Assembly: GCF_000755245.1 (NCBI RefSeq)
Contig: NZ_BBMP01000006.1
Span: 62,001 to 126,000, forward strand
Direction: 5' to 3'
Origin: Halococcus sediminicola
Lineage (GTDB): Archaea; Halobacteriota; Halobacteria; Halobacteriales; Halococcaceae
Length of the DNA stretch: 64,000 nucleotides
The stretch's first letter is position 1. Each line of letters opens with the position of its first letter. A program made the translations under genes and the position numbers. Below are positions 35,806-45,624 of this stretch, piece after piece. The notes under the pieces are model-generated. The model was given only the letters and a program-made list of their open reading frames with translations. It was not told the origin of the DNA and searched no databases.

Positions 35806-36840
35806 TTAACTGTTGTCACTACCCGTCGACGGGAGTACCACCCGCTCGACATCGCTCACACCGGCTCGACGGACCACCGCCCGCACGGGGTCGCGCGCGC
35901 CAGCGAGGTTGTGCGAATCGCCGTCGAGTACGCACAGTCGTGCCGCGTTGCCCGTCTCGATAGCGACCTCGGTATCGAGGAGTGCCGCACCGTTGATCGT
36001 CGCCATCCGTAAGACCTCGTGGGCCGACAACCCTGTGAGTTTCGCGGTGAATTCCATCTCGCGGAACATCGAGGCGCTGTTGAGCATCGCGTTGTCGGTC
36101 CCGAGCGCCACCGTGGTGTGGGCGGCGAGATCCGCGATCGGTGGGAGACCGACGCCGGTCACGAGATTCGACCGGGGACAGACGACGACCGGCCAGCCCT
36201 CCGATTCGAGCCGGTCGAGGTGAGGGGGTTCGACGTAAACCATGTGAACCAGAAAGTCGGGGTCGAGCGCGAACGCCGCGTCGATGTCCGCCGCGTCGCG
36301 CTCGCCGGCGTGGATACCAAATAATTTTGCTGCCTCGCGGGTCGCCTCGCGTTCGCGCTCGAAATCGGCGTCGCGCGCGCCGCTCGCGCCGAATCCCTGG
36401 CTGACCTCCATCGCTTCGATCGATTCGCGGCCGAGCACCGTCGCCTCGACAGGCACGCCGGCCAGCGCATCCTCGATGGCGCGCACGCCCTCGACGCCGC
36501 CCTCGCGGAACTCGCAGAACGCGCCCGTGCCGCCCGCGCGCATGAACTCGATTGTGCGCTCCATCGCGGCGACGAGTTCCTCGTGGCTCGCCGCCCTGAG
36601 CAGCCGGTGTTTCAGGCCATCGGGAGGTGCGACGAGTTCGTCGAGGCTCAGCCCGCCGCCGGCCTCCTTGGCGATCGAGTCGCCGATGTGGGTGTGGGCG
36701 TTGACGAACGCCGGCAGGACGATTCGCTCCGCATCGGTCGCACTCTCCTCGATGGCCTGGATTTCGCCGTCCTCGACGACGACTCGGCCCTCGATCGGTT
36801 CGAACTCGTGGCCCCTGAGTATCGTCCCTTCGATTTCCAT
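35806..36840 (-). CDS. Amidohydrolase family metal-dependent hydrolase
   Basis: 344 residues. The HxH metal motif is in VLPAFVNAHTHIGD. Further probable ligands are in LFGIHAGERDA, LVHMVYV and ALGTDNAML. The N- and C-terminal beta segments (GRVVVEDGEIQAIEE; ARLCVLDGDSHN) form the composite domain of cytosine-deaminase/chlorohydrolase-type enzymes. A deaminase or dihydroorotase-like role is possible; the substrate is unknown. Confidence 0.8.
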   Translation of the reverse strand: MEIEGTILRGHEFEPIEGRVVVEDGEIQAIEESATDAERIVLPAFVNAHTHIGDSIAKEAGGGLSLDELVAPPDGLKHRLLRAASHEELVAAMERTIEFMRAGGTGAFCEFREGGVEGVRAIEDALAGVPVEATVLGRESIEAMEVSQGFGASGARDADFEREREATREAAKLFGIHAGERDAADIDAAFALDPDFLVHMVYVEPPHLDRLESEGWPVVVCPRSNLVTGVGLPPIADLAAHTTVALGTDNAMLNSASMFREMEFTAKLTGLSAHEVLRMATINGAALLDTEVAIETGNAARLCVLDGDSHNLAGARDPVRAVVRRAGVSDVERVVLPSTGSDNS

Positions 36841-36904
36841 GCCCGCGCTCGGTTGGCGGTCGCCTTGAATCGTACTGTCATCACCTCCCCATCATCGAGG
36901 CTGT

Positions 36905-37016
36905 CGGCACGCGCTCGCGCTCGTGTGCGAGCGACAGCGAGCACCGAGCGCTGACCGGCGTGCGAGGGATGAGCGAACGAGCGAAGCGAGTGAGCGAATC
37001 GGCTGGGGAGGGTGTG
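36905..37016 (-). repeat. Dispersed intergenic repeat, family 2, copy 2 (inverted)
   Basis: Read on the minus strand it gives CACACCCTCCCCAGCCGATT, a variable palindromic core and GCTCATCCCTCGCACGCC, matching 32342-32440. It fills most of the gap between the amidohydrolase and the HD-domain gene. Confidence 0.5.
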
Positions 37017-37126
37017 GCTTGCGGTCTCTCACTGGAGTCAGGAGTCGCCGTAGTCAAGACAGCCGATGCCCCCTCAGTCCACGACTTTTGAGCAGCTATC
37101 TCGAATCTCTCCCCCTCTCAGGAGAA

Positions 37127-38353
37127 TTATTCCTCTTGAAATTCGTCGAGCGTCGCATTGACGCCGGGCCGGACGTCCGAGACGAGCGCGCCGTCGATAT
37201 CGAGGCCGAGCACCGAGACGGCCGCCGTACCGACCCGTTCGGCGGCGTCGGCCGGCGCGTAAACCCCAAAACGCCACTGGTCGCGCTGAGTAGTTTTGAG
37301 CGCCTCGACGAGCGTCGATTGCCGCCCGAGGGGTCGAATCTCGCCGCTCACGATGACCCGCGAGGAGGATTCGGTCATGCGCGGGCGCGCCGGCACGTCG
37401 AGGATCACGCTCTCGGCAGCGACCGAGGCTCGGTCGGCGATTTCGCGCTCGTACTCACGGATGGCTTGGTGGTCGGCATCCACGAGTTCGTCCGGCGTGT
37501 CGCGGAGTTCGGCCCAGATCGCCCGTTTGTAGAGGTCACGCCGGCCGAGCCGTTCGGCGTCCCTCGCCGTGCGCTCGTCGTTCCGCAGCGTCACCAGCAG
37601 GTCGTGGTCGTCCATCCGGCGGAGTTCTGTTCCACTCAGGTCGCCGTCGAGCAGGCGCTCGGTCGCCCGGCGGAGCATCGCCTTGCCGATGCGCGCGACG
37701 GGGTGATTGTAGACGACGGGGTTCATCAGCGAGCGCGCGAGCAGCAGCGCTTCAGCCGTCTGGACGTTCCCCTCAGCGAGGACGAGTTCACCGTCGAGAA
37801 AGCGGAGTTCGCGCACTAGTCGTCCGTGGTCGATGGTCCCATATGGGACGCCCGTGTGGAGGGCGTCGCGCACCAGGTAGTCCATTCGATCGACGTCGAG
37901 TTCACCCGAGACCAGCTGACCGAGACGGCCCTCGCCGGCGACGAGGCCCGCGATGCGTGCGGGGTCGAGATCGTGGGTTTCGAGCACACCGGCGACTTCA
38001 CCACTCGAAAGGAGTTCATCCACATCGTCGTGGTAGTCGCCGGTGTTGCGGTGAATGAGATCTTCGAGGTTGTGGCTGTACGGACCGTGCCCGACGTCGT
38101 GGAGGATCGCAGCCGCGCGGACGCGCTCAGCCTGTACCCCCTCGATGCCGAGTTGCGAGAGCGCGCGGTCGGCGAGGTGATAGACCCCCAGACTGTGCTC
38201 GAACCGGGTGTGGTTGGCCGAGGGATAGACCAGATCGACGGTGCCGAGCTGGCGGACGTGGCGCAGGCGCTGGACGGGTGCGGTGTCGAGGAGGGCCTGC
38301 GCGACGCCGGCGATCTCGATGTGGTCGTGGACGCTGTCCTTGATCGTCTTCAT
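37127..38353 (-). CDS. HD-domain phosphohydrolase (dGTPase/SAMHD1-like)
   Basis: 408 residues from the ATG at 38353 ([14 protein letters not shown]). [33 protein letters not shown] is followed by [17 protein letters not shown], giving the H...HD...D metal ligands of the HD superfamily as in SAMHD1/dGTPase-like enzymes. Likely hydrolyses dNTPs or related nucleotides in the cytoplasm. A farther upstream start at 38416 adds atypical sequence. Confidence 0.85.
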   Translation of the reverse strand: MKTIKDSVHDHIEIAGVAQALLDTAPVQRLRHVRQLGTVDLVYPSANHTRFEHSLGVYHLADRALSQLGIEGVQAERVRAAAILHDVGHGPYSHNLEDLIHRNTGDYHDDVDELLSSGEVAGVLETHDLDPARIAGLVAGEGRLGQLVSGELDVDRMDYLVRDALHTGVPYGTIDHGRLVRELRFLDGELVLAEGNVQTAEALLLARSLMNPVVYNHPVARIGKAMLRRATERLLDGDLSGTELRRMDDHDLLVTLRNDERTARDAERLGRRDLYKRAIWAELRDTPDELVDADHQAIREYEREIADRASVAAESVILDVPARPRMTESSSRVIVSGEIRPLGRQSTLVEALKTTQRDQWRFGVYAPADAAERVGTAAVSVLGLDIDGALVSDVRPGVNATLDEFQEE

Positions 38354-38500
38354 TGGTTCTGTGTTCAACGTGTTCGGTGAAAAACTTCGGCCCTGGTCGT
38401 GTTTGGTGGTTCCCACGGCATGGATTTTCCGCTGTCATCGATTCGATGTCTACACTACGATTTCTGCCGACAGTGAGTGGCCGCAACCGCCCCACACAGC

Positions 38501-38615
38501 CCACATACCTCCCCAATCGACCGCGCTCCTCGCTCACTTCGTTCACTGCGGTGCTCATCCCTCGCGTCAATGTTTGCGCTCGCGTGCGAGCGCAAGCGCG
38601 CCAACAGCCGCTGAT
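38501..38615 (+). repeat. Dispersed intergenic repeat, family 2, copy 3
   Basis: CCACATACCTCCCCAATCGA, a variable palindromic core, GCTCATCCCTCGCG, then a GCGCTCGCGTGCGAGCGC palindrome. It lies in the 332-base gap between the HD-domain gene and cofD; nothing else is seen there. Confidence 0.5.
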
Positions 38616-38685
38616 TTGTTTTCCAACTGATTCCCTCGGCTGCGGTGAGCACAAGCGTTTACTCCGCCCGTCCTGGAGTCGGCGT

Positions 38686-39684
38686 ATGGTGACGTTTCTC
38701 TCCGGGGGCACCGGCACGCCGAAACTGCTGGCCGGGGCCAGGGAGGTCTTCGATTCGGCTGCTCTCACGGTGGTCGGAAACACCGGCGACGACGTCGAAC
38801 TCGGCGGACTGCTGATCTGTCCGGATCTCGACACCGTCCTGTTCGAGCGCGGCGGCGTCATCGACCGCGAGCGCTGGTGGGGCATCGACGGCGATAGTAC
38901 CTCTACCCACGATGAACTCCGCGAACTTTCCGAGCGGGCGGGCTTCGAGACCGGCCCTCGGTATCTCGCCGATGAGCGCCAGAAAACAGGAATGGGCCTC
39001 GCGCGTTGGCGACGCTTTTCGGGTGTCGGCGAGTTCATGACTATTGGCGACCGCGATAGAGCCGTCCACCTCCTGCGGACGAGCCTCCTCTCTGAGGGGC
39101 ACACGCTCACCGCAACCACGAACCGGCTCGCCGACGCCTTCTCGCTCGATGTCTCGCTGCTGCCGATGAGCGACGATCCGGTAGCGACGATGATTCACAC
39201 GCCCGACGGGGTGATGCACTTCCAGGAGTTCTGGGTCGCCCACGGTGGCGAGCCAGCAGTCGAGGACGTCGAGTTCCGGGGTGCAAAGCGCGCCGACCCG
39301 ACCCCCGAGGTGCTCAACGCGCTTTCGGACCCAGTAATAATCGGTCCATCGAACCCCGTGACGAGCATTGGCCCGCTACTCGCGCTCGATGGCGTGCCCG
39401 CAGCGCTCGCCGAGACTACCGTGGTCGCCGTCTCGCCGTTCGTCGGCGACGACCTCTTTTCGGGACCGGCGGCGAAGCTCATGGAGGCGACGGACACCGA
39501 AGCGAGCACCGCGGGGATGGCCGCATCGTACCCCTTCGCCGACGCGTTCGTCGTCGACGAGCGCGATCCCACCGAACTGGGTCGCCCGACGGTCACGACC
39601 GATATCGGCATCGACACTACCGAGGATTCGGTCCGAGTGATGCGGGCGGTCGCCGATGCGCTCGCCCTCGCGGAGGCGACCTGA
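38686..39684 (+). CDS. cofD: 2-phospho-L-lactate transferase (F420 biosynthesis)
   Basis: 332 residues from the ATG at 38686. The opening [17 protein letters not shown] is the CofD nucleotide-binding loop. [25 protein letters not shown] and [18 protein letters not shown] are also typical. It transfers the phospholactyl group onto the deazaflavin Fo in coenzyme F420 synthesis. It overlaps the next gene by one base (TGATG) and leads a four-gene operon. Confidence 0.92.
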   Translation: MVTFLSGGTGTPKLLAGAREVFDSAALTVVGNTGDDVELGGLLICPDLDTVLFERGGVIDRERWWGIDGDSTSTHDELRELSERAGFETGPRYLADERQKTGMGLARWRRFSGVGEFMTIGDRDRAVHLLRTSLLSEGHTLTATTNRLADAFSLDVSLLPMSDDPVATMIHTPDGVMHFQEFWVAHGGEPAVEDVEFRGAKRADPTPEVLNALSDPVIIGPSNPVTSIGPLLALDGVPAALAETTVVAVSPFVGDDLFSGPAAKLMEATDTEASTAGMAASYPFADAFVVDERDPTELGRPTVTTDIGIDTTEDSVRVMRAVADALALAEAT

Positions 39685-40448
39685 TGTTCGACTCCCGACT
39701 CGCGCTGGCGAGTTTGAGCGGCGAGTCCGACGCCCAGTGGGCACGGAACGCCGAAACACACGCCGGCGCGGCGTTTCTCGGCGGCATCGCCATCGACGAG
39801 CCATCGAGGCGGGCCGCCCGACGACTGGTCGAGCGCGACCGCGAGGAGTTCCTCCCCGACGAACCCCTCGCGTTCATCGAGTGCGAACTCGACGCACTCG
39901 ACGACGCCCCCATTCGGCCCGGATTCAACGTCCGTAGCGCATCGCGCGCCCCCATCAGAGAGATCGCCGAGCTCTGTCGCGAGCACGACGCCATCATCGA
40001 ACTCAACGCCCACTGCCGACAGGACGAACTGTGCGCCGTCGGCTGTGGCGAGACCCTTCTTCGGGATGCTCACCGCCTCTGCGAGCAGGTCGAGACCGCC
40101 GCCGACACGGGTGCAACCGTGAGTGTGAAGGTCAGAGCGGAGGTGCCCGGCGTCTCGCTACCTGACACCGCGCGCTGGGTCGAGGAAGCTGGCGCGGACC
40201 TCATCCACGTCGATGCAATGGACTCCGAGTCCGTGATTCGTGACGTCGCGGACGCGACTGACCTGTTCGTCATCGCCAACAACGGCGTGCGCGACGGCGA
40301 CACCGCCCGGAAGTATCTCGAATACGGTGCGGACGCGGTGAGCGTCGGTCGTCCGAGCGATCGGCCCGCGATCCTCCGGCGCGTGCGCGAAGCGGTCGAC
40401 GACTGGTTCGAGGCGGAGACGGAACCGGCTGCGGGGGCGGGCGGATGA
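39684..40448 (+). CDS. tRNA-dihydrouridine synthase-like TIM-barrel protein
   Basis: 254 residues. FNVRSASRAPIREIAELCREHDAIIELNAHCRQ, VSVKVRAEV, ADLIHVDAMDSES and VIANNGVRDGDTARKYLEYGADAVSVGRP (cited in parts) follow the flavin-dependent TIM-barrel pattern of Dus enzymes. The N-terminus is shorter than in true Dus, and the archaeal MJ0144-type subgroup may have another substrate. It sits between cofD and a citG-like gene with overlaps on both sides, so a cofactor-related role is a fair inference. Confidence 0.75.
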   Translation: MFDSRLALASLSGESDAQWARNAETHAGAAFLGGIAIDEPSRRAARRLVERDREEFLPDEPLAFIECELDALDDAPIRPGFNVRSASRAPIREIAELCREHDAIIELNAHCRQDELCAVGCGETLLRDAHRLCEQVETAADTGATVSVKVRAEVPGVSLPDTARWVEEAGADLIHVDAMDSESVIRDVADATDLFVIANNGVRDGDTARKYLEYGADAVSVGRPSDRPAILRRVREAVDDWFEAETEPAAGAGG

Positions 40449-41278
40449 GAACCCCCGCAGAGAACGCTCAGATGGCACTCTTGCTCGAAGTGACGGCCAC
40501 ACCGAAACCCGGCAACGTCGATCGCGCGCGCGAGTATCCCGACCTCCGCTTCGAACACTTCATGGCCGGTGCAATCGGCGCGAGCGAGGGCCTCCGGATG
40601 GCCGCTGCGGGCGATCCCATCGGAGAATCCTTCGAGCGCGCGGTCGACGGAATGGCCGACCAGCGCGGCGGCAACACGCAGTTCGGCGCGCTGCTCCTCC
40701 TCGTCCCGCTCGTCCGGGCGAGCGCGACTGGCGAACTGACGTCCGAGCACGCGGCCGAAGTCGTCGAGGAGACGACCGTCGCCGACGCCGCCGGCTTCTA
40801 TCGCGCCTTCGAGCACGTCGACGTCGGCATCGGCGACCCGCCGGATGGGATGGAAGCGCTCGACGTGCGCCGCGGCGCGGACGCGATTCCGGAACTCGAA
40901 GCGCGCGAGTTGACCCTCGAAGACGTCCTCGCCGCGAGCGTCGAACACGATAGCGTCGCCCGCGAGTGGGTCTCGCGCTTTTCGCGGAGTTTCGAAATGG
41001 CCGAGCGCATCGCGAGCGGCGATGGGTCGGTGCCGGATCGCGCCGCACGGGCCTTCCTCGAAGCGCTCGCGAGCGAACCGGACACCTTCGTCGCAAAGCG
41101 CCACGACGAGGCGACCGCCCGCGAAGTGACCGAGGCCGCACGGGCGGCGCTGCGTGGCGACGCCGACCCCACAGCACTCGCCGAGGAACTCGTCGCCGCC
41201 GAGGTGAATCCAGGGACGACCGCCGACCTCGTCGCTGCCGGACTGTTCATCGCGCTCGAAGACGGACTCGCCGTATGA
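40445..41278 (+). CDS. CitG-like triphosphoribosyl-dephospho-CoA synthase family protein
   Basis: 277 residues. ALLLEVTATPKPGNVDRAREYPDL, HFMAGAIGASEGLRMAA and QRGGNTQFGALLLLVPLV match the CitG family metal- and nucleotide-binding segments. In bacteria CitG makes the citrate-lyase prosthetic group; no citrate-lyase genes are present here, so a different cofactor substrate is likely. Four-base overlaps (ATGA) with both neighbours. Confidence 0.8.
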   Translation: MRTPAENAQMALLLEVTATPKPGNVDRAREYPDLRFEHFMAGAIGASEGLRMAAAGDPIGESFERAVDGMADQRGGNTQFGALLLLVPLVRASATGELTSEHAAEVVEETTVADAAGFYRAFEHVDVGIGDPPDGMEALDVRRGADAIPELEARELTLEDVLAASVEHDSVAREWVSRFSRSFEMAERIASGDGSVPDRAARAFLEALASEPDTFVAKRHDEATAREVTEAARAALRGDADPTALAEELVAAEVNPGTTADLVAAGLFIALEDGLAV

Positions 41279-41865
41279 CCGACTCGCAGGGAGCGGAGTG
41301 GCCGGTCGCACTTCGCGGCGTGACCGAGTCCGTGGTGGCGACACTCGGCCCGAACGAAAAGTGGAACTTCGCGGCACTCGGCCTCCACGCCGGCGAGCCG
41401 GTCACGGCGCGGACGTGGGGACGCACGCGTACGCGGCGGAACTTCCACGAGGAGGGGGAGGGTGTCGTCCAGTTCCTGTGCGACCCGCTGGTGTTCGTCG
41501 AGAGCGCGCTCTCGATTCACGAGCGCTCCTCGCCCGTGCATCCGTCCGCGGACGCGTGGGCACGGATTTCGGTCGAACACGTCGAAGAGGGTGAGTCGGG
41601 CGGCACGGAATGGAGGGAGTGGGAACTTACACCGGTCGAGATGGGTATCGAGAATCGGATCGTGCCGACCACCAACCGGGGCTACGGCGCGGTCGTCGAG
41701 GCCACCGTCGCGGCCTCACGGCTCGATGTCGAAGCCTACGACACGGACGAACTCCGCGAGCGACTCGACTACTTCGCCGAGGTGGTCGAGACCTGTGGCG
41801 GCGAGCGCGAACGCGAGGCGATGGCTCGTATCGGTGAGCATACCGTGTGGGGCGGGGAGGACTGA
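41275..41865 (+). CDS. DUF447 family protein
   Basis: 196 residues from the ATG at 41275 overlapping the previous stop. ESVVATLGPNEKWNFAALGLHAG, ARTWGRTRTRRNF and GRVDFP-like strands (here VVQFLCDPLVFVESAL) fit DUF447, a flavin-reductase-like split-barrel family. A C-terminal helix pair follows (AVVEATVAASRLDVEAYD). It is the last gene of the cofD operon. DUF447 and CitG-like genes recur together in archaeal and methylotroph cofactor clusters; the reaction is unknown. Confidence 0.7.
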   Translation: MTDSQGAEWPVALRGVTESVVATLGPNEKWNFAALGLHAGEPVTARTWGRTRTRRNFHEEGEGVVQFLCDPLVFVESALSIHERSSPVHPSADAWARISVEHVEEGESGGTEWREWELTPVEMGIENRIVPTTNRGYGAVVEATVAASRLDVEAYDTDELRERLDYFAEVVETCGGEREREAMARIGEHTVWGGED

Positions 41866-41880
41866 GCCGAGAGCGGGTCG

Positions 41881-41887
41881 TTTATAC
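41881..41887 (+). promoter_or_regulatory. TATA-like box of rps17e
   Basis: TTTATAC centred 25 bases before the ATG at 41909, fitting a leaderless start. Confidence 0.5.
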
Positions 41888-41908
41888 GCCGGGCGAAGAA
41901 GAGTCGGT

Positions 41909-42097
41909 ATGGCGATCAAACCGGCCTACATCAAGAAGACGGGCAATCTCCTGCTCGAACAGTACCCGGAGGCGTTCTCGACGGACTTCGAGCACAACAA
42001 GGAGAGCGTCACCGCGCTGACGAACGTCGAGTCGAAGGGCGTTCGCAATCGCATCGCGGGCTACGTCGCGCGCAAGCAGCAGGGCGCGGTCGCCTAA
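41909..42097 (+). CDS. rps17e: 30S ribosomal protein S17e
   Basis: 62 residues: MAIKPAYIKKTGNLLLEQYP, DFEHNKESVTALTNVESKGVRNRIAGYV. This is the archaeal/eukaryotic S17e family, part of the small ribosomal subunit. Length is typical of archaea. It has its own TATA-like box and is followed by asd. Confidence 0.95.
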   Translation: MAIKPAYIKKTGNLLLEQYPEAFSTDFEHNKESVTALTNVESKGVRNRIAGYVARKQQGAVA

Positions 42098-42150
42098 TAG
42101 AACCTGCGCCGACCAGAACAGTTTTCATCGGGTTTGTCCTACGCGGGGCA

Positions 42151-43182
42151 ATGACACACGTTGGCGTCCTCGGCGCGACCGGCGCGGTCGGACAGCGGCT
42201 GATTCAACTGCTCGACCCCCATCCCGAATTCGAACTTACCTGCGTGACCGCGAGCGACGACAGCGCGGGGCGACCCTACCGCGAGGCAGCGAAGTGGCGC
42301 ATCGAGACACCCATCCCCGACGAGGTGGCCGATCTCGAAGTCCGCGAGACCGACCCCGCGGCGATTCCCGACGACATCGATCTGCTCTTTTCGTCGCTGC
42401 CCTCGTCGGTCGGCGAGCGCGTCGAGTCCGACCTCTGTGAGGCCGGCTTCGTGGTGTCATCGAACTCCTCGAACGCGCGGATGGCCGACGACGTGCCGCT
42501 GACGATTCCCGAGATCAATCACGACCACCTCGACTTGCTCGAAGTCCAGCGCGACGAGCGGGGCTGGGATGGGGCCTTGGTGAAGAACCCGAACTGCTCG
42601 ACCATCACCGCCGTCCCGACGCTCGCGGCGCTCGATTCTTTCGGGTTGGAGACCGCCCACGTCGCCACCCTGCAGGCGGTTTCAGGTGGTGGCTACTCCG
42701 GCGTGACCTCGATGGAGATCATCGACAACGTGCTGCCCCACATCGGCGGCGAGGAGGAGAAAATCGAGACCGAGTCCCAGAAGCTCCTCGGCGAGTTCGA
42801 CGGCGCGGAACTCACCCACCACGACGCCGACGTCGCCGCCTCCTGCAATCGCGTTCCGACCCTCGACGGCCACCTCGAAAACGTCTGGACCGGAACCCGT
42901 GAGGCTATCACCGCCGAGGACGCCGCGGCGGCCATGCGCGACGCTCCCTCGCTCGACCTGCATAGTTCTCCCGAGCAGTTCATCGAGGTCTTCGACGAGC
43001 CGGACCGCCCACAGCCCCGCCTCGACCGGATGGTCGGCGACGGAATGGGCGTCGCGGCCGGCGGCATCCGCGAGACCTCGGATGGGGTGCAGTACAACTG
43101 CCTCGCGCACAACACCCTGCGCGGGGCGGCTGGCGCGAGCGTTCTGAACGGCGAACTGCTGGTCGAAGAGGGCTGGGTCTGA
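42151..43182 (+). CDS. asd: Aspartate-semialdehyde dehydrogenase
   Basis: 343 residues. HVGVLGATGAVGQRLIQLL is the NADPH-binding Rossmann loop. LVKNPNCSTITAVPTL contains the catalytic cysteine. SGGGYSGVTSMEIIDNVLPHIGGEEEKIETE (cited in part) and CNRVPTLDGHLE continue the archaeal-type enzyme. It reduces aspartyl phosphate to aspartate semialdehyde on the path to Thr, Met and Lys. Separate from rps17e by 53 bases. Confidence 0.95.
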   Translation: MTHVGVLGATGAVGQRLIQLLDPHPEFELTCVTASDDSAGRPYREAAKWRIETPIPDEVADLEVRETDPAAIPDDIDLLFSSLPSSVGERVESDLCEAGFVVSSNSSNARMADDVPLTIPEINHDHLDLLEVQRDERGWDGALVKNPNCSTITAVPTLAALDSFGLETAHVATLQAVSGGGYSGVTSMEIIDNVLPHIGGEEEKIETESQKLLGEFDGAELTHHDADVAASCNRVPTLDGHLENVWTGTREAITAEDAAAAMRDAPSLDLHSSPEQFIEVFDEPDRPQPRLDRMVGDGMGVAAGGIRETSDGVQYNCLAHNTLRGAAGASVLNGELLVEEGWV

Positions 43183-43183
43183 G

Positions 43184-44164
43184 CTACGCGACCTGGTTTT
43201 TCAGCCCCTCGTACTCGCCCGTCTCCTCCACCCGTCGCAGGTTCTCGGCGAGGATGTCCGCGAGACGCTCGTAGTATTTCGGGGAGTTGCCGGCGTTGTG
43301 CGGCGTGATCAGGACGTTCTCGAACCCCCAGAGCGGGTGGTCTTCGGGCAGCGGTTCGGGGTCGGTCACGTCGAGGGCCGCACCCCCGATCGCGTTCGAC
43401 CGAATCGCCGAGATGAGCGCCTCCGTGTCGATGACGGGTCCGCGCGCGACGTTCACGACTATCGCATCCGGCGGCAGCGTGGTGAACTCCGATTCACCGA
43501 TCATCCCTTCGGTCTCGTCGGTCAGCGGGACCGTGAGCACGAGGTGGTCGGTGCGGGCGAGCGTTTCGTGCAGGCGGTCGGGACCCACCACCTCCTCGGT
43601 CGGCCCACCCTTCTCGGGCGAGTGACGAATCCCGATGGTGTCGACGTCGAAACCTTGTAAGCGCTCGACGACGGCGCTACCGAGTGCGCCTAGTCCCGCG
43701 ACCGTCACCGTCGAGCCGGCGAACTCGCCGACCGGATAGGCACGCCACTCGCGGTGTCGTTTGCGTCGCCAGCCCACGTGATGGCGACGGGTGAGCGCGA
43801 GCAGGTATCCCAGTACGTCCTCGGCGATGTTCGGGCCATGAACCCCCGAGGCGGTCGTCACGCTCACCCCATGACTTTCGATGGCGTCCATCGGAAGGTG
43901 GCCGTAGCCGGCGTATGAGGAGGCGAACAGCGCCAGATTTCCGGCGCGATCGAGGAGGTCCTCGTCGATGCTCGTGCCGGCGATGACCGGTGCGTTCGCG
44001 GCGAAATCGGCCTCTTCGTCGGGTGTGCGCGCCAGTCGGATGTCGTACTTCGGGAGGCGCTCGCGCAGCGCGGTCGCGTACTCGCTCGTCGGCATGCCGT
44101 GAACACCTTCTCTGCGCACCATCACGTCCGGGCCGTCGTTCGCCGCCGGTTCCGTTCGCGTCAT
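43184..44164 (-). CDS. D-isomer 2-hydroxyacid dehydrogenase
   Basis: 326 residues. GSTVTVAGLGALGSAVVERLQGFDVDTIGIRHS is the NAD-binding Rossmann segment. VVNVARGPVIDTEALISAI and LWGFENVLITPHNAGNSP supply the catalytic Arg/Glu/His region. Likely a phosphoglycerate- or glyoxylate/hydroxypyruvate-type dehydrogenase; exact substrate unknown. Convergent with asd, ending one base from it. Confidence 0.85.
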   Translation of the reverse strand: MTRTEPAANDGPDVMVRREGVHGMPTSEYATALRERLPKYDIRLARTPDEEADFAANAPVIAGTSIDEDLLDRAGNLALFASSYAGYGHLPMDAIESHGVSVTTASGVHGPNIAEDVLGYLLALTRRHHVGWRRKRHREWRAYPVGEFAGSTVTVAGLGALGSAVVERLQGFDVDTIGIRHSPEKGGPTEEVVGPDRLHETLARTDHLVLTVPLTDETEGMIGESEFTTLPPDAIVVNVARGPVIDTEALISAIRSNAIGGAALDVTDPEPLPEDHPLWGFENVLITPHNAGNSPKYYERLADILAENLRRVEETGEYEGLKNQVA

Positions 44165-44237
44165 GGCCGGCGTTCGACCCCGGGGCTATTAATATCGCTT
44201 GTCGGCGGCCCGCGACGGCGAGCGCCGAACGGGAGAC

Positions 44238-44245
44238 CTTTATCC
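44238..44245 (+). promoter_or_regulatory. TATA-like box before the flavoprotein gene
   Basis: CTTTATCC about 25 bases before the ATG at 44266. Confidence 0.4.
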
Positions 44246-44265
44246 GCGGCGCTGGCTCGACTGGT

Positions 44266-45612
44266 ATGGAGCGGATCGACGTGGCGGTCGTCGGCGGTGG
44301 CCCGGCGGGTACCTCGGCCGGGCGGGCGGCAGCACGACAGGGAGCCGACACGGTAGTGCTCGAAAAGGGCGTCCCGCGCGAGGACCGCGAGGGACTGGGC
44401 CCCGACTCGACGGACGCCGCCGGCATGCTCGATTACTGGGTCGACCTGATGGACCTCCCCGAGGCGATTCCCGAGGACGTGATCCTCCGAGAACTCGACG
44501 GGGCGACCTTCGCCGGTCCCACCGAGCGCATCACGATTCGGGAGACGGGGATGGGCAGTTCCTATCCCGATTTCGGCTTCACCTTCCACCGCGCGCGCTT
44601 CGACGACTGGCTCGGCGAGCGCTGCGTGGCCGCCGGCGCTGACTACCGCGTCGGCACGAGCGTTCGTGACGTCGACATCGACCGCCGCGGAACTCATACC
44701 CTCACCCTGCGCGATGGCCACGAAATCGAGACCGACTACCTGATTCTCGCCGACGGGCCACAGCGAACGATCACCCGTGGGGTGCTCGCCGAGTTCGTCG
44801 CGGAGCAGCGCCTCCATAACCTCGCCGCGAACCGCGCGAACCACATCGCCTATCAGGAGTATCGAGAGTTTCCGCCCGAACTGTTCGACGACGACCTCAT
44901 CAAGTTCTGGTGGGGTTCGATGCCCGGCCACACGGCCTACCCGTGGGTGTTCCCGAACGAGAACTGCGTGGCCCGCGTGGGACTGACGATGCCCATCGGT
45001 CTCGACATCGACGAGGTGCGCAATCCGGAGCGCTATCGATTGCTCGAACCCGACGACACGACCGTGCCAGCGGGCAAGGAGTACGTCGAACGGCTGCTCG
45101 AAAGCGAGTATCCCGACTACGACCTCGACGACTTCCCGCTGGTCGAGAATCGCGGCAAGCGCGGCGGGACCGAGACCTATCCCATCTCCTCGACGCGACC
45201 GATCGACTCGCCCGTGGGCGCGAACGTCGCCATCGTCGGCGGCGCGATGGGCGCAACCTCCGCGTTCCACGAGGGCGGCGACCACGTGGCGGTGCGCACG
45301 GGGAAGATCGCGGGTTCGCTCGCCGGCGCGGGCGCACTCGACGCCTACAACCGCGAGTGGAAGCGCGCGGTCGGCGACGAAATCCTCCGCAACGTCTCGA
45401 TGGCCGACGTCGTGGCCGACTTCGAACCACCCGACTGGGACGACGCCTTCCAATCGGTCGGACGCATGCTCAACGACGGTCGCTTCAGCCCGCTCCGAGT
45501 GCCGTTTTCGGGTCGTGCCGGTCTCTCGGTGCTCGCCCGCTACGGCCGCGCGAAGTTCGGCTACCGCAACGACAGATACGTGCAGATTCGGGAATCGGAG
45601 TACGCCGTCTGA
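44266..45612 (+). CDS. Geranylgeranyl-reductase-like FAD-dependent oxidoreductase
   Basis: 448 residues from the ATG at 44266. DVAVVGGGPAGTSAGRAAARQGADTVVLEKG is the FAD-binding dinucleotide fold. Further FAD contacts are in DYLILADGPQRTI and in VAIVGGAMGATSAFHEGGDHVAVRTG. The middle holds the substrate domain (FPNENCVARVGLTMPIG). The family saturates isoprenoid chains of archaeal membrane lipids or quinones; which substrate applies here is not clear. Confidence 0.8.
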   Translation: MERIDVAVVGGGPAGTSAGRAAARQGADTVVLEKGVPREDREGLGPDSTDAAGMLDYWVDLMDLPEAIPEDVILRELDGATFAGPTERITIRETGMGSSYPDFGFTFHRARFDDWLGERCVAAGADYRVGTSVRDVDIDRRGTHTLTLRDGHEIETDYLILADGPQRTITRGVLAEFVAEQRLHNLAANRANHIAYQEYREFPPELFDDDLIKFWWGSMPGHTAYPWVFPNENCVARVGLTMPIGLDIDEVRNPERYRLLEPDDTTVPAGKEYVERLLESEYPDYDLDDFPLVENRGKRGGTETYPISSTRPIDSPVGANVAIVGGAMGATSAFHEGGDHVAVRTGKIAGSLAGAGALDAYNREWKRAVGDEILRNVSMADVVADFEPPDWDDAFQSVGRMLNDGRFSPLRVPFSGRAGLSVLARYGRAKFGYRNDRYVQIRESEYAV

Positions 45613-45624
45613 GCCACGGACGGT

